Of a stretch of 14,724 bases of DNA, positions 1-8,600 are shown piece by piece. The notes under the pieces are model-generated. The model made no database searches and was not told where the DNA came from. It worked only from the letters and a program-made list of their open reading frames with translations. The translations under genes and the position numbers were made by a program. The number at the start of each line of letters is the position of its first letter. Position 1 is the stretch's first letter. The DNA lies in the NCBI GenBank assembly GCA_025359585.1, contig JANYFX010000147.1:1-14724 (forward strand), written 5' to 3'. Source of the DNA: Rhizobacter sp. (lineage in GTDB: Bacteria; Pseudomonadota; Gammaproteobacteria; Burkholderiales; Burkholderiaceae_C).

Positions 1-312
1 GTCGTCGTCAACCAGATGGTCACGCTGAACGCCTGCGCGGTCGCGCACGGCAGCCTGTCGGTGACGATCAACTCGTCGCCGGTGATCAGCCAGCCCGGGC
101 CGCTGTCGAACGGCACGACCGTGTCGCGCGACAGGGCCGAGATCACGATCCGGCAAGAGCCGGGTTCGCTGATCCAGTTGCCGGCCGGCACCAAGCTCGC
201 CGACGTGGTGAAGGCACTGAACTCGCTCGGCGCGACGCCGCAGGATCTGCTCGCGATCCTTCAAGCGATGAAGACCGCCGGCGCCCTCAACGCCGAGATC
301 GAAGTGATCTGA
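1..312 (+). CDS. flgI: Flagellar P-ring protein FlgI, C-terminal part (5' end outside window)
   Basis: Frame 1 is open from the first base to TGA at 310-312 and gives 103 residues, so the true start lies upstream of the window. FlgI forms the P ring around the flagellar rod in the peptidoglycan layer. The visible part matches the conserved FlgI C-terminus: a stretch with NACAVAHGSLSVTI, then SPVISQPGPLS, then the near-invariant tail LADVVKALNSLGATPQDLL followed by an ILQAMKTAGAL-type helix ending in EIEVI. The internal ATG at 16 is not the start, because the family's conserved sequence continues upstream of it (VVVNQ). The next gene, flgJ, starts 2 bases after the stop, the standard flgI-flgJ arrangement, which indicates co-transcription. 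The signal peptide and N-terminal domains cannot be assessed here. Confidence 0.95.
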   Translation, partial: VVVNQMVTLNACAVAHGSLSVTINSSPVISQPGPLSNGTTVSRDRAEITIRQEPGSLIQLPAGTKLADVVKALNSLGATPQDLLAILQAMKTAGALNAEIEVI

Positions 313-314
313 AC

Positions 315-1193
315 ATGGCGATCTCGGGCATGTCCAGCAGCACCGGCGACGTCGGCGCACTCGATGCGCTGCGCGATGCCTCGGGCAGCGCGCTGCGCGC
401 ACGGGCCGCGACCGACCCGAAGGCCGCGATCAAGATGGCCGCGAAGCAATTCGAGGCGATCTTCATGCAGCAGCTGATGAAAAGCATGCGCGAGTCGTCG
501 CTCGGCACCGGCATGCTCGACAACTCGGGCACGCAAATGGGCACCGAGATGCTCGACACGCAACTGTCGAACAAGATGAGCGGCATGCCGGGCGGTTTGG
601 CCGACGTGATCGCGCGCCAGCTGGAACGGCAGATGAGCGGCGTCGTGTCGAAAGCGGCCGTGCCCGCCGCTGCGGCCGCGGGTGCGGCCACCGGCAGCGA
701 TGCGAACACGAGCCTCACCACCACCCAGAGCGACTTCGTGCGTGTGCACACGCAGGCCGCCCGAGCGGCCGAGGCGCAGACCGGCATCCCGGCCACCTTC
801 ATGGTGGCGCAGGCGGCGCACGAATCGGGCTGGGGCAAACACCAGATCCTGAACGCCGATGGTTCCAGTTCCTTCAACCTGTTCGGCATCAAGGCCGGCA
901 GCGGCTGGAAGGGCGCCACGACCTCGATCACCACGACCGAAGTCGTCGACGGCCAGGCCCGAAAGGTGGTCGCCAAATTCCGCGCCTACGCGAGCGCCGA
1001 AGACTCGTTCAAGGACTACGCGCAGCTGATGAAAGACAACCCGCGCTACGCCAACGTCGTGGCCGCCGGCAACAACGCCGACGGCTTCGCGCAAGGCCTG
1101 CAGCGCGCCGGTTATGCCACCGACCCGGCCTATGCCGACAAGCTCAGCCGCGTGATCAACACCACCTTGCGGCTGCAGCGGGCGAGTGCCTGA
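315..1193 (+). CDS. flgJ: Flagellar rod-cap protein / peptidoglycan hydrolase FlgJ
   Basis: This 292-residue protein has the two-domain FlgJ architecture of beta- and gammaproteobacteria. Residues about 38-105 are the rod-binding/scaffold domain (KMAAKQFEAIFMQQLMKSMR, then a GTEMLDTQLSNKM-type segment). Residues about 110-135 are an Ala-rich linker. Residues about 138-290 are the glucosaminidase-like domain that opens the peptidoglycan layer for the growing rod. The predicted catalytic glutamate is E170 in AQAAHESGWG, and SFNLFGIKA and GYATDPAYADKL are conserved wall-hydrolase motifs. There is no signal peptide, as expected for export through the flagellar type III apparatus. The ATG at 315 is chosen because it lies 2 bases after the flgI stop and gives the usual family length; no strong Shine-Dalgarno sequence is visible, which fits translational coupling to flgI. 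Confidence 0.96.
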   Translation: MAISGMSSSTGDVGALDALRDASGSALRARAATDPKAAIKMAAKQFEAIFMQQLMKSMRESSLGTGMLDNSGTQMGTEMLDTQLSNKMSGMPGGLADVIARQLERQMSGVVSKAAVPAAAAAGAATGSDANTSLTTTQSDFVRVHTQAARAAEAQTGIPATFMVAQAAHESGWGKHQILNADGSSSFNLFGIKAGSGWKGATTSITTTEVVDGQARKVVAKFRAYASAEDSFKDYAQLMKDNPRYANVVAAGNNADGFAQGLQRAGYATDPAYADKLSRVINTTLRLQRASA

Positions 1194-1217
1194 AGCGGCT
1201 GAAGAAACGAGCCAACC

Positions 1218-3155
1218 ATGAGTGGACTTCTTTCCGTCGGCAAGTCGGCGATGTTCGCGAACTACGCGGCCTTGCAGACCACCGGCAACAACATCGCCAA
1301 CGCCAACACGCCGGGTTATTCGCGCCAGACCGTGCAGCTTGCCGACGCGTCGGGGCAGTTCACCGGCTCGGGCTTTTTCGGCAAGGGCGTGAACGTGGTG
1401 ACGGTGCAGCGCGCCTACGACCAGCTGCTGACGACGCAGGCCGCGAGCGCGAGTTCGGCCGCCTCGGCCGACAGCGCGCGGCTCGACAAGCTGAACCAGC
1501 TCGAAACCGTTTTCCCGATCGGCAGCACCGGCATCGGCGCCGCCGCCGGTGACCTGCTCAATGCCTTCGTCGATGTGTCGAGCAACCCGACCGATTCGTC
1601 GGCGCGCCAGGTCACGCTGGGCAAGGCGCAGGAACTCGCGGCGCGCTTTCGCAACGCGGGCGAGCAGCTCTCGGCGCTGCAAAGCGGCGTGGTGCAGGAC
1701 ATGCGGGCATCGGTCAGCGCCGTCAACGCGCTGGCGCAACAGGTCGGCCGCCTGAACCAGCAGATCGGCGCGCTCAAGGGCACGGGCCAGCCGCCGAACA
1801 ACCTGCTCGACGAGCGCGACCGCGTGATCAGCGACATCGGCAAGCTGATCAACGTGAGCACGCAGTCGGCCGAAGACGGCAGCCTGGGTGTGTTCATCGG
1901 CGGTGGCCAGAACCTGGTGCTCGGCGGCGTGGTGAACACGCTCAAGGTCGTGGCCGATGCCTATGACCCGTCCAAGGTGCAGGTCGCATTGCGCGCGGGC
2001 GCGACCGACCGGCTGATTCCGCAAGCAGCGTTTTCCGGCGGTTCGATGGCCGGGCTGCTGAAGTTCCAGAACGAAGACCTCAGCCACGCCACGCGCCTGC
2101 TCGGCCAGATGGCGACGGCGATCAGCGGTGCGGTGAATCTGCAGCAATCGCTCGGCCTCGACCTCGGGCAGCCGGCGGGCCGCGGCGCGCCGATCCTGTC
2201 GGTCACCGGCGCGCGCGTGCTGAGCGCTTCAGACAACGCCGGCAGCGCGCAGTTCGGCGCGAGCGTCAGCAACGCCGCGCAAGTGCAGACCAGCGACTAC
2301 GAGCTCACGTTCGACGGTGCCAACTACGGCCTCACGCGCGAGCCCGACGGCCAGGCCGTGACCGGCAGCCCGTTCACGCCCGCAGCGCTCGCGGCCGGTG
2401 TGGCGGTGGACGGGCTGACGATTCAGTTGAGCGCCGGCACGGCGCAGGCCGGTGACCACTTCCTGATCCAGCCGGCGGCCACGGCGGCGCAAAACATGCG
2501 GCTCGTGCTCACCGACCCCAAAGGCCTGGCGGCGGCGTCACCCTTCACGGCCAGCGTCGGCGCCAACAACGGCGGCACGGCCAGCGTGGCCTCGGTGCTG
2601 GCGGTGAGCGCCGCGAGCACACCGAACCTGAGCGCCGACTTCGTTTTCACATCGGCCACCGGCGACTACAACTGGACGCTCGACGACGGCACGACCGTGA
2701 CCACCGGCACCGGCACCTGGACGGCAGGTTCGCCGATCACGCTCGGCGGTTTTGCGCTGAACCTCGACGGTGTGCCCAAGAGTGGCGACACGCTCAAGGT
2801 GGCTTCGACCGTGTCACCCGCCGGCAACAACGGCAACGCGCTCGCGTTCGTGAAGCTCGGCGAGACGGCGCTGGTGGGCACGGGCGCCACGCAGACCGGC
2901 ATGAACATCACCGACGCTTATGCCAGCGCGCTGGCCAGCGTCGGCGTGCGCGTGCAGAGTGGCAAGACCGCATCGACGATCTCGACCGCGCTGGCCGACG
3001 ACGCCGAGACCGCACGCTCCAACAAGGCCGGCGTGAACCTCGACGAAGAGGCGGCGCGGCTGATCCAGTTCCAGCAGAGCTACCAGGCCGCGGCCAAGAT
3101 TCTTCAGGTGGCGCAGTCCATCTTCCAAACGCTGCTGCAGACAGGCGCGGGCTGA
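1218..3155 (+). CDS. flgK: Flagellar hook-associated protein 1 FlgK (HAP1)
   Basis: FlgK is the first of two junction proteins linking hook to filament, exported by the flagellar type III system. The N-terminus has the axial-protein signature (LLSVGKSAMFANYAALQTT, then NNIANANTPGYSRQ at about 24-37). The C-terminus has the matching helix VNLDEEAARLIQFQQSYQAA and KILQVAQSIFQTLL. The two helices pair to form the D0/D1 core. LNQQIG and NNLLDERDRVI (about 179-204) are typical FlgK motifs. At 645 residues it is somewhat longer than enterobacterial FlgK because of an expanded central region: residues 359-420 and 472-530 look like two diverged copies of one beta-rich unit ending in a GD motif (AGDHFLIQPA; SGDTLKV). 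A related unit occurs in FlgL. The gene starts 24 bp after flgJ and belongs to the same transcription unit. Confidence 0.96.
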   Translation: MSGLLSVGKSAMFANYAALQTTGNNIANANTPGYSRQTVQLADASGQFTGSGFFGKGVNVVTVQRAYDQLLTTQAASASSAASADSARLDKLNQLETVFPIGSTGIGAAAGDLLNAFVDVSSNPTDSSARQVTLGKAQELAARFRNAGEQLSALQSGVVQDMRASVSAVNALAQQVGRLNQQIGALKGTGQPPNNLLDERDRVISDIGKLINVSTQSAEDGSLGVFIGGGQNLVLGGVVNTLKVVADAYDPSKVQVALRAGATDRLIPQAAFSGGSMAGLLKFQNEDLSHATRLLGQMATAISGAVNLQQSLGLDLGQPAGRGAPILSVTGARVLSASDNAGSAQFGASVSNAAQVQTSDYELTFDGANYGLTREPDGQAVTGSPFTPAALAAGVAVDGLTIQLSAGTAQAGDHFLIQPAATAAQNMRLVLTDPKGLAAASPFTASVGANNGGTASVASVLAVSAASTPNLSADFVFTSATGDYNWTLDDGTTVTTGTGTWTAGSPITLGGFALNLDGVPKSGDTLKVASTVSPAGNNGNALAFVKLGETALVGTGATQTGMNITDAYASALASVGVRVQSGKTASTISTALADDAETARSNKAGVNLDEEAARLIQFQQSYQAAAKILQVAQSIFQTLLQTGAG

Positions 3156-3203
3156 AGCGCTTCGTTGCCTGCTTCATGGTTCTCCGCCAGACGCTTCACC
3201 ACC

Positions 3204-3207
3204 GAGG
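3204..3207 (+). promoter_or_regulatory. Ribosome binding site of flgL
   Basis: GAGG lies 9 bases upstream of the flgL ATG at 3217 and supports that start. The 61-bp flgK-flgL spacer otherwise shows only a short palindrome, GAAGCGCTTC, overlapping the flgK stop. I see no terminator or convincing promoter, so flgL is probably read through from flgK. Confidence 0.6.
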
Positions 3208-3216
3208 TTCCCTTTC

Positions 3217-4419
3217 ATGCGCATCAGCTCCGCCAACGCCTACAACCAGTCCATCGGCGCATTGCAGAACCGGCAAACCGCGCTGGTCAACACGCAGGAA
3301 CAGATGACGACCGGCAAGCGCGTGAACCGCGCCGGAGACGACCCGGCAGCGGCCGCGCGCGCCGAGCGCGCGCTCGCCCGCGAAGCGCGCGGCACCGCGA
3401 GCCAGCGCGCAGTCGATGCGAGCAACAACGCGGTGACGCTGACCGAAGGTGCGCTCGGCGATGCCGAAGAGCTGCTGCAGCAGGCGCGCGAGCACCTCGT
3501 GGCGGCCGGCAACGCGACCTACGACGACAGCGGCCGCGCGATCCTGGCCGACCACCTGAGCGCCATCCGCAACCAGCTCTTCGCTGTCGCCAACCGCAGC
3601 GACGGTGCCGGCAACTACCTGTTCGCCGGCCAGGCCACCGACCAGCGGCCGTTCGTGGATGCCGGCGGCGGTGTGCAGTACAAGGGCGGCGACGGTGCAG
3701 CGCTGGCCGCCTCGGGCGAGACCCTGCCGCTCACGGTCGACGGCCAGGTGCCGTGGATGCGCGCGCGCTCCGGCAACGGTGTGTTCGAGACCCGCGCCAC
3801 CACCGCCACCGGCACCGCCTGGATCGACAGCGGGCGTGTGACCGACCCGAGCGCACTCACCGCATCGACCTACAGCGTGCAGTTCAGCGTGGCCGCCGGC
3901 GCGACCACCTATTCGGTACTCAAGGACGGCCTGGCCACGGCGCAGACCAACGTCGCGTTCACGCCGGGCCAGTCGCAGGCGATCCAGGTCGACGGCATGG
4001 CGGCCAGCATCACCGGCGCACCGGCCAACGGCGACGCTTTCGAGCTCAAGCCGGCGAGCGCCGGCCTGACGGTGTTCGACGCGCTCGACAAGGCGATCGC
4101 CGACCTGAAAACGCCGTTGCGCACCGGCACGCAGATCGCGCAGAGCAATTCCACCAACCTGTCCAACCTCGACGCCGTGCTCGGCCAGGTGCAGGGCGGC
4201 CGTGCGCAGATGGGCACGGCCATGAACCTCATCGACGGCGTGACGGGCCGGCTCTCGGCGCAAAAGCTCGCCAGCCAGACAGAACGCACGAATGCCGAGT
4301 CGCTCGACATGACGCAGGCCTTCTCGGACTTTTCGAACCAGCAGACCGGCTACGATGCAGCGCTGAAAGCCTATTCGCTGGTGCAGCGCCTGTCGCTGTT
4401 CAACTACGTGAACCCTTGA
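3217..4419 (+). CDS. flgL: Flagellar hook-associated protein 3 FlgL (HAP3)
   Basis: FlgL is the second hook-filament junction protein, sitting between FlgK and flagellin. The N-terminus MRISSANAYNQSIGALQN, followed by TGKRVNRAGDDPAAAARAE (about 32-50), is the flagellin-like D0/D1 start. The C-terminus (LSNLDAVLGQVQGGRAQMG, then SLDMTQAFSDF and a final YSLVQRLSLFNYVNP) is the partner helix; the terminal SLFNYVNP is characteristic of FlgL. The protein has 400 residues, in the upper part of the family range. The extra length is a central beta-rich unit at about 217-280 ending NGDAFELKPA, which resembles the two units in the FlgK above. The start is fixed by the GAGG ribosome binding site. The next gene starts only 25 bp downstream with no visible terminator, so transcription probably continues into the HDOD/kinase pair. 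Confidence 0.96.
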   Translation: MRISSANAYNQSIGALQNRQTALVNTQEQMTTGKRVNRAGDDPAAAARAERALAREARGTASQRAVDASNNAVTLTEGALGDAEELLQQAREHLVAAGNATYDDSGRAILADHLSAIRNQLFAVANRSDGAGNYLFAGQATDQRPFVDAGGGVQYKGGDGAALAASGETLPLTVDGQVPWMRARSGNGVFETRATTATGTAWIDSGRVTDPSALTASTYSVQFSVAAGATTYSVLKDGLATAQTNVAFTPGQSQAIQVDGMAASITGAPANGDAFELKPASAGLTVFDALDKAIADLKTPLRTGTQIAQSNSTNLSNLDAVLGQVQGGRAQMGTAMNLIDGVTGRLSAQKLASQTERTNAESLDMTQAFSDFSNQQTGYDAALKAYSLVQRLSLFNYVNP

Positions 4420-4433
4420 AACCTCCAACCACC

Positions 4434-4438
4434 GGGGA
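4434..4438 (+). promoter_or_regulatory. Ribosome binding site deciding a TTG start
   Basis: GGGGA is placed 6 bases before a TTG at 4445. No ATG or GTG occurs in frame near it (the first internal Met is at about residue 83). The spacing and the resulting MSDPAILGQIALGYSPFIDR N-terminus, which resembles the start of YuxH-type proteins, support TTG as initiator. Confidence 0.55.
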
Positions 4439-4444
4439 CCGACC

Positions 4445-5656
4445 TTGAGTGACCCTGCCATCCTGGGCCAGATCGCACTCGGCTATTCGCCGTTCATCGA
4501 CCGCAACCGCGCGGTGTCGGCCACGCGCCTGACGGTCTTCCCGCTGCGCCCCGACGCCGAGCTCGACGTGGCGCAACTGCTGCACGCCGTCGGCAGCGTC
4601 TGGCCCGCGAGCGGCGCACGGGTGTCGCTCAACATCGTCAGCGAAAGCCTGCTGCACGACCTGCTGCAGGCCCAGCCCTCGGCCAACCTGATGGTCGAAG
4701 TGCCGGCCTTCATGGCGGCCGACCCGGCCAACACTCGGGCGCTCTGCACGCTGCATGCGAGCGGCAGCACGCTGCTCATCAAGGGCCGGCCGCTGAAAGA
4801 GCTGCCGCGTGAAGTGCTGCCGTGTTTCAAGTATTCGATCATCGACCTGGCCGACGAACGCCGCACCGAAGACAGCGTGGCGCCGGCCGGTGTGACGCGC
4901 AGCATCCTGCACGTGCAATCGGGCGTTCGCACCATCGCCGAGATGGAAGCGAGCTTCGCCCGCGGTGCCGAAGCGGTGCTCGGCTGGCCGATCGACGACG
5001 CCGTGGTCACGAGCGGCAAGGCGGGCGCGGGTGGCAAGCAGGTGGCCGCGCCGGGCATGCAGGTGATCATGGAGCTGATCAGCCGCGTCGACAAGGAAGA
5101 GCCGATCGAGAAGCTCGAGAACACAATCAAGCGCGACCCGCCGCTGGCCTTCAAGCTGCTGCGCTACATCAACTCGCCGGCCTTCGGCCTGCGCGTGGAG
5201 ATCAGCTCGTTCCGCCACGCCATCATGATGCTCGGCTACAAGCGCCTGAAGCGCTGGCTGGCGCTGCTGCTGGCCACCGCGAGCAAGGAAGTCAACCTGA
5301 AGCCGGTGATGTTCGCGGCGGTGCGGCGCGGCTTGCTGATGGAAGAGCTGGCGCGTGGCACCGGCGACGAAGAAACCCGCAACGAGGTCTTCATCTGCGG
5401 TGTGTTCTCGCTGCTCGACCGCATGTTCCAGCAGCCCTTCGACGAACTGCTGAGCACCATTCCCGTGCCCGAGCGGGTACGTCAGGCGCTGGTCGAACAC
5501 ACGGGGCCTTACGAGCCCTACATGAACGTGGTGCGCGCCGTCGAAAGCGAGTCGCTGTTCGACTTCCGCGAAGCGGCCGACAGCCTGATGATGAGCGTGA
5601 GTGAAATCAACCGCGCCCAGCTGCGGGCGCTGATGGCGGCCAGCGAGATCGAGTGA
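4445..5656 (+). CDS. EAL-like/HDOD-domain signalling protein (YuxH-type), catalytically degenerate EAL region
   Basis: This is a 403-residue soluble protein. Residues about 205-400 are an HDOD domain. Its helix pattern EEPIEKLENTIKRDPPLAFK, followed by LLRYINSPAFGL (about 238-249) and the ISSFRHAIMMLGYKRLKRWL segment, is typical of the family. HDOD is an HD-fold module that lacks the metal-binding HD residues and serves in signalling and regulation rather than phosphohydrolysis. Residues about 8-185 align in outline with the EAL-like domain of YuxH-type proteins (GYSPFIDRNRAV where the family has a QPI.D.. start; VSLNIVSESLL; LMVEVPAF), but no EAL, DDFG or other c-di-GMP phosphodiesterase residues are present. 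It is therefore probably a binding or adaptor domain. The gene follows flgL by 25 bp and overlaps the PAS kinase by 4 bp, so it likely works with that kinase. The exact function is unknown. Confidence 0.85.
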   Translation: MSDPAILGQIALGYSPFIDRNRAVSATRLTVFPLRPDAELDVAQLLHAVGSVWPASGARVSLNIVSESLLHDLLQAQPSANLMVEVPAFMAADPANTRALCTLHASGSTLLIKGRPLKELPREVLPCFKYSIIDLADERRTEDSVAPAGVTRSILHVQSGVRTIAEMEASFARGAEAVLGWPIDDAVVTSGKAGAGGKQVAAPGMQVIMELISRVDKEEPIEKLENTIKRDPPLAFKLLRYINSPAFGLRVEISSFRHAIMMLGYKRLKRWLALLLATASKEVNLKPVMFAAVRRGLLMEELARGTGDEETRNEVFICGVFSLLDRMFQQPFDELLSTIPVPERVRQALVEHTGPYEPYMNVVRAVESESLFDFREAADSLMMSVSEINRAQLRALMAASEIE

Positions 5657-8600
5657 CACCCCAAGCGCCCTGGTCGAATGCGCCGGGCTGGCGCGAATTT
5701 CTCGACCTGCTCTCCGACGCCGTCGTGGTGCTCGACGCGCAGGCGCGCGTGGTCATGGTCAACACCGCCGCATTGCGGCTGTTGCCGTGCGAAGCCGGTG
5801 CCCACCTCGACCAGCTCAAACCCGCGCTCGGCGCGGCCGCGACCGAATGGCTGCGCCGCGCCGCGACCGGCTCGCCCGGCACCACGCCCGCGCCGCCGGT
5901 GCGCCTGGCCGACGGCCGCGCTGCATCGATCGGCTGGCGCCGGCTCGATGCGAAGCACTCGGCCTTGCGCCTGTCGTTGGCCGAGGCGCCTCTCGCAACT
6001 AACGCAAAACCTGAGCTGAGCCTGCCGAACGTGTCGAGCGTGCGCGAAACGCTCGCGCTGTTCTGGGAGTCGCCGTTTCCGGCGTCGTTGCAAGGCCCCG
6101 ACTTTCGCCTGATCGACGTCAACCAGGCCTTGCTCGACTACACCGGCTACAGCCGCGAGCAGCTCATCGGGCAAGACCCGCAGCTGCTGATGCCGCCCAA
6201 AGACCAGACCGTGTATGCCGCCCGGCGCGAGCGCTTGCGGGCCAGTGCCGCACAGGTCAACGAACCCGGGTTGAAGGAAGGCCGCCTCTTCGACGCCAGC
6301 GGCCGCGAGCGCCACTACCGCGTGGCCCGGCGCACCTTGCGCGGCGACAACGGCGAAGCGCTCTACCTCGCGGTGCTGCAAGACGCCACCGCAGAACACG
6401 TGGCGCGCGAGCGGGCCGACCGCTCGCTGCGCGAGCTCGACGACTGGTTCGACCTGAGCCCCGTCGGTATGGTGCTGTTCGACGCCACGGGCCTGCTGCT
6501 GAGCACCAACCCGGCCTTCGACGCGCTGGCCGGCGCGGTGCCGGTGTCGCTGGCCGACGCGCCCGCCGGCCTGCAGCAGCTGCTGGCCTGGGCCGACGGC
6601 GAAGTCTCGGCCGAGCTTCTTTCCGGCGCGACCGCGCTGCAGCGCCAGGGCTCGCTGACGGCGCCGGCCAGCGGGTCGCGTCTGCTGCGCTCGGTCGTGC
6701 GCGGCTACAGCACGGCCGGGGGCCAGCGCCGCTACATGGCGGTCGTCGAAGACCGCAGCGTCGAAGAAGAGCGCGATCTGGCGCAGATGCAGATCGGTGC
6801 GCTGATGGACACGGCCGGTGTCGGTCTGGCCACGTTTCAGGAGTCTTCGGGCTGGGTGCCGCAAGGCCGCATGCCACGCGCTGAACACGCCGGCTCGGCG
6901 GCGCTGCAATCGATCGGGCGCGACATCGTGGTGGCCGAGTCCTTGCCCGAGTTCGAGAAGTTGCAACACGCCTTGCGCCACGCGCAGCGCGCCGAAGTGC
7001 GCTACGCCATCCAACACCCCGAGCTCGGCCAGCGCTGGTTGCTGACACGCGTCGAGCCGGCCACGCTGGCTTCGGGCAAGCGCACCACGTCGGTGGTCAC
7101 GCTCGACATCACCGAGCAGCACCAGAGCCAGCTGCGCAGCGAACAACTGCTGCACGAGCTGAGCACGATTCTCGAAAGCACGACCGCCGGCATCGCCTAC
7201 CTGCGCGGTGATGCGCTCGTGCGCTGCAACCGCCGCTTCGAGCTGATGCTCGGCTGGGCCGAAGGCGCAGCGCTCGGCCTCGGTGTGCAGGCGCTGTTCG
7301 CGAACAACCCGCAGGCCGCGCGCATCGCCGCCGATGCCGAAACCGCGCTGGCCGAGAGCCCGATCTTCGAGACCGAATTCGATGTGCCGGCCGCCAGCGA
7401 CAGCGCTGCGCCGCCGCGCTGGTATTCGCTGTCCTTGCGCCGCACCGATGCGGCCGGTGGAACGGTCGAGACGATCGCGGTCCTGTCCGACGTGACCCGG
7501 CTCAAGACCCAGCAGCGCGAGCTCGAGATCCTGGCGCGCGACCGCGAGCTGATGTTCAGCCTCTCGGGCGTGGGCATCGCCTTCATTCGCGCCCGGCGCA
7601 TCCAGCGCGCCAACCAGGCGCTCGCGCACCTGGCCGGCTGCAGCGTCGATGAACTTTCGATGCTCGACATGGCCGAGCTGTTCGTCGACCGGGTCGAGTT
7701 CGAACACCTCTGGCCTCAGGAAGAAGCCGAGCTGCGCAGCCACGGCCGCTGGACCGGCGAGCGCCAGCTGCGCCTGCGCGACGGCCGCCTGCGCTGGGTG
7801 CAGGTCAGCAAGCGGTTGGTCACGCAGGGTGATGTGGCGGGCGGCATCATCGCGTCGTATGTGGATGTGGACGCGCGCCACCGTGCCGAGCGTGCCGTGG
7901 CCTTGCAGGCCGACCGCACCCGCTCGATCCTCGATTCGGCGCTGGTCGGCATCGTCACCGTCGGGCCGCAGGGAATCGAGTGGATGAACCGCTCGGCGCG
8001 GCGCATGTTCGCCGGCGAGCTGGCCGACTTCGTGAACCTGCCGATCTCGACCGTGGCCACACCCGAGCCCGACCACCCGTTTCGCCGCACGCAGTACCTG
8101 ACCGAGCTGGTCGAAGGCCAGGCGCAGACCTTCGAGTGCCGCGTCTTGGCACGCGACGGGCGCGAGTTCTGGATCGTGGGCAACGCAGTCTCGACCGAAC
8201 GTGAATCGACCGGCCGGCAGCTCACCTATGCGCTGCTCGACATCGAACGCCGGCGCCTGGCCGAAGCGCGTGTGACCGAAGCGCAAGCTTCGCTGCAACG
8301 CATCATCGAAGCGGCGCCGCTGGCGATCACGCTGTACGACGCGCACACCTTGAGGGTCGTGCAGATCAACGAGGTGGCGGCGGGTGTCGCCGGCCGCACG
8401 CCGGCCGAGCTGATCGGCAAGACACCCGAAGAGTTCGCCGGGCCGGCGTTCGGGGCCGAGTTGCGGCGCGACATGCTGACGGCGCTCGGTGCCACCGACG
8501 TGACCACGCGCGAATATCCGATGCTGATCGACACCGAGCCGAGTGTCTGGGACGCGCGCTACCTGCCGCTCGCGGCCGGCGCCGGGCGCGCACCCGACCA

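Noticed and set aside
261..2147. A 628-codon minus-strand open frame antisense to flgJ and flgK.
   Set aside because: FlgJ and FlgK are unambiguous on the plus strand; the antisense product has no recognisable domain and biased composition.
3165..4448. A 427-codon plus-strand frame overlapping flgL in another frame.
   Set aside because: Arg-rich shadow of flgL; flgL has conserved termini and a ribosome binding site.
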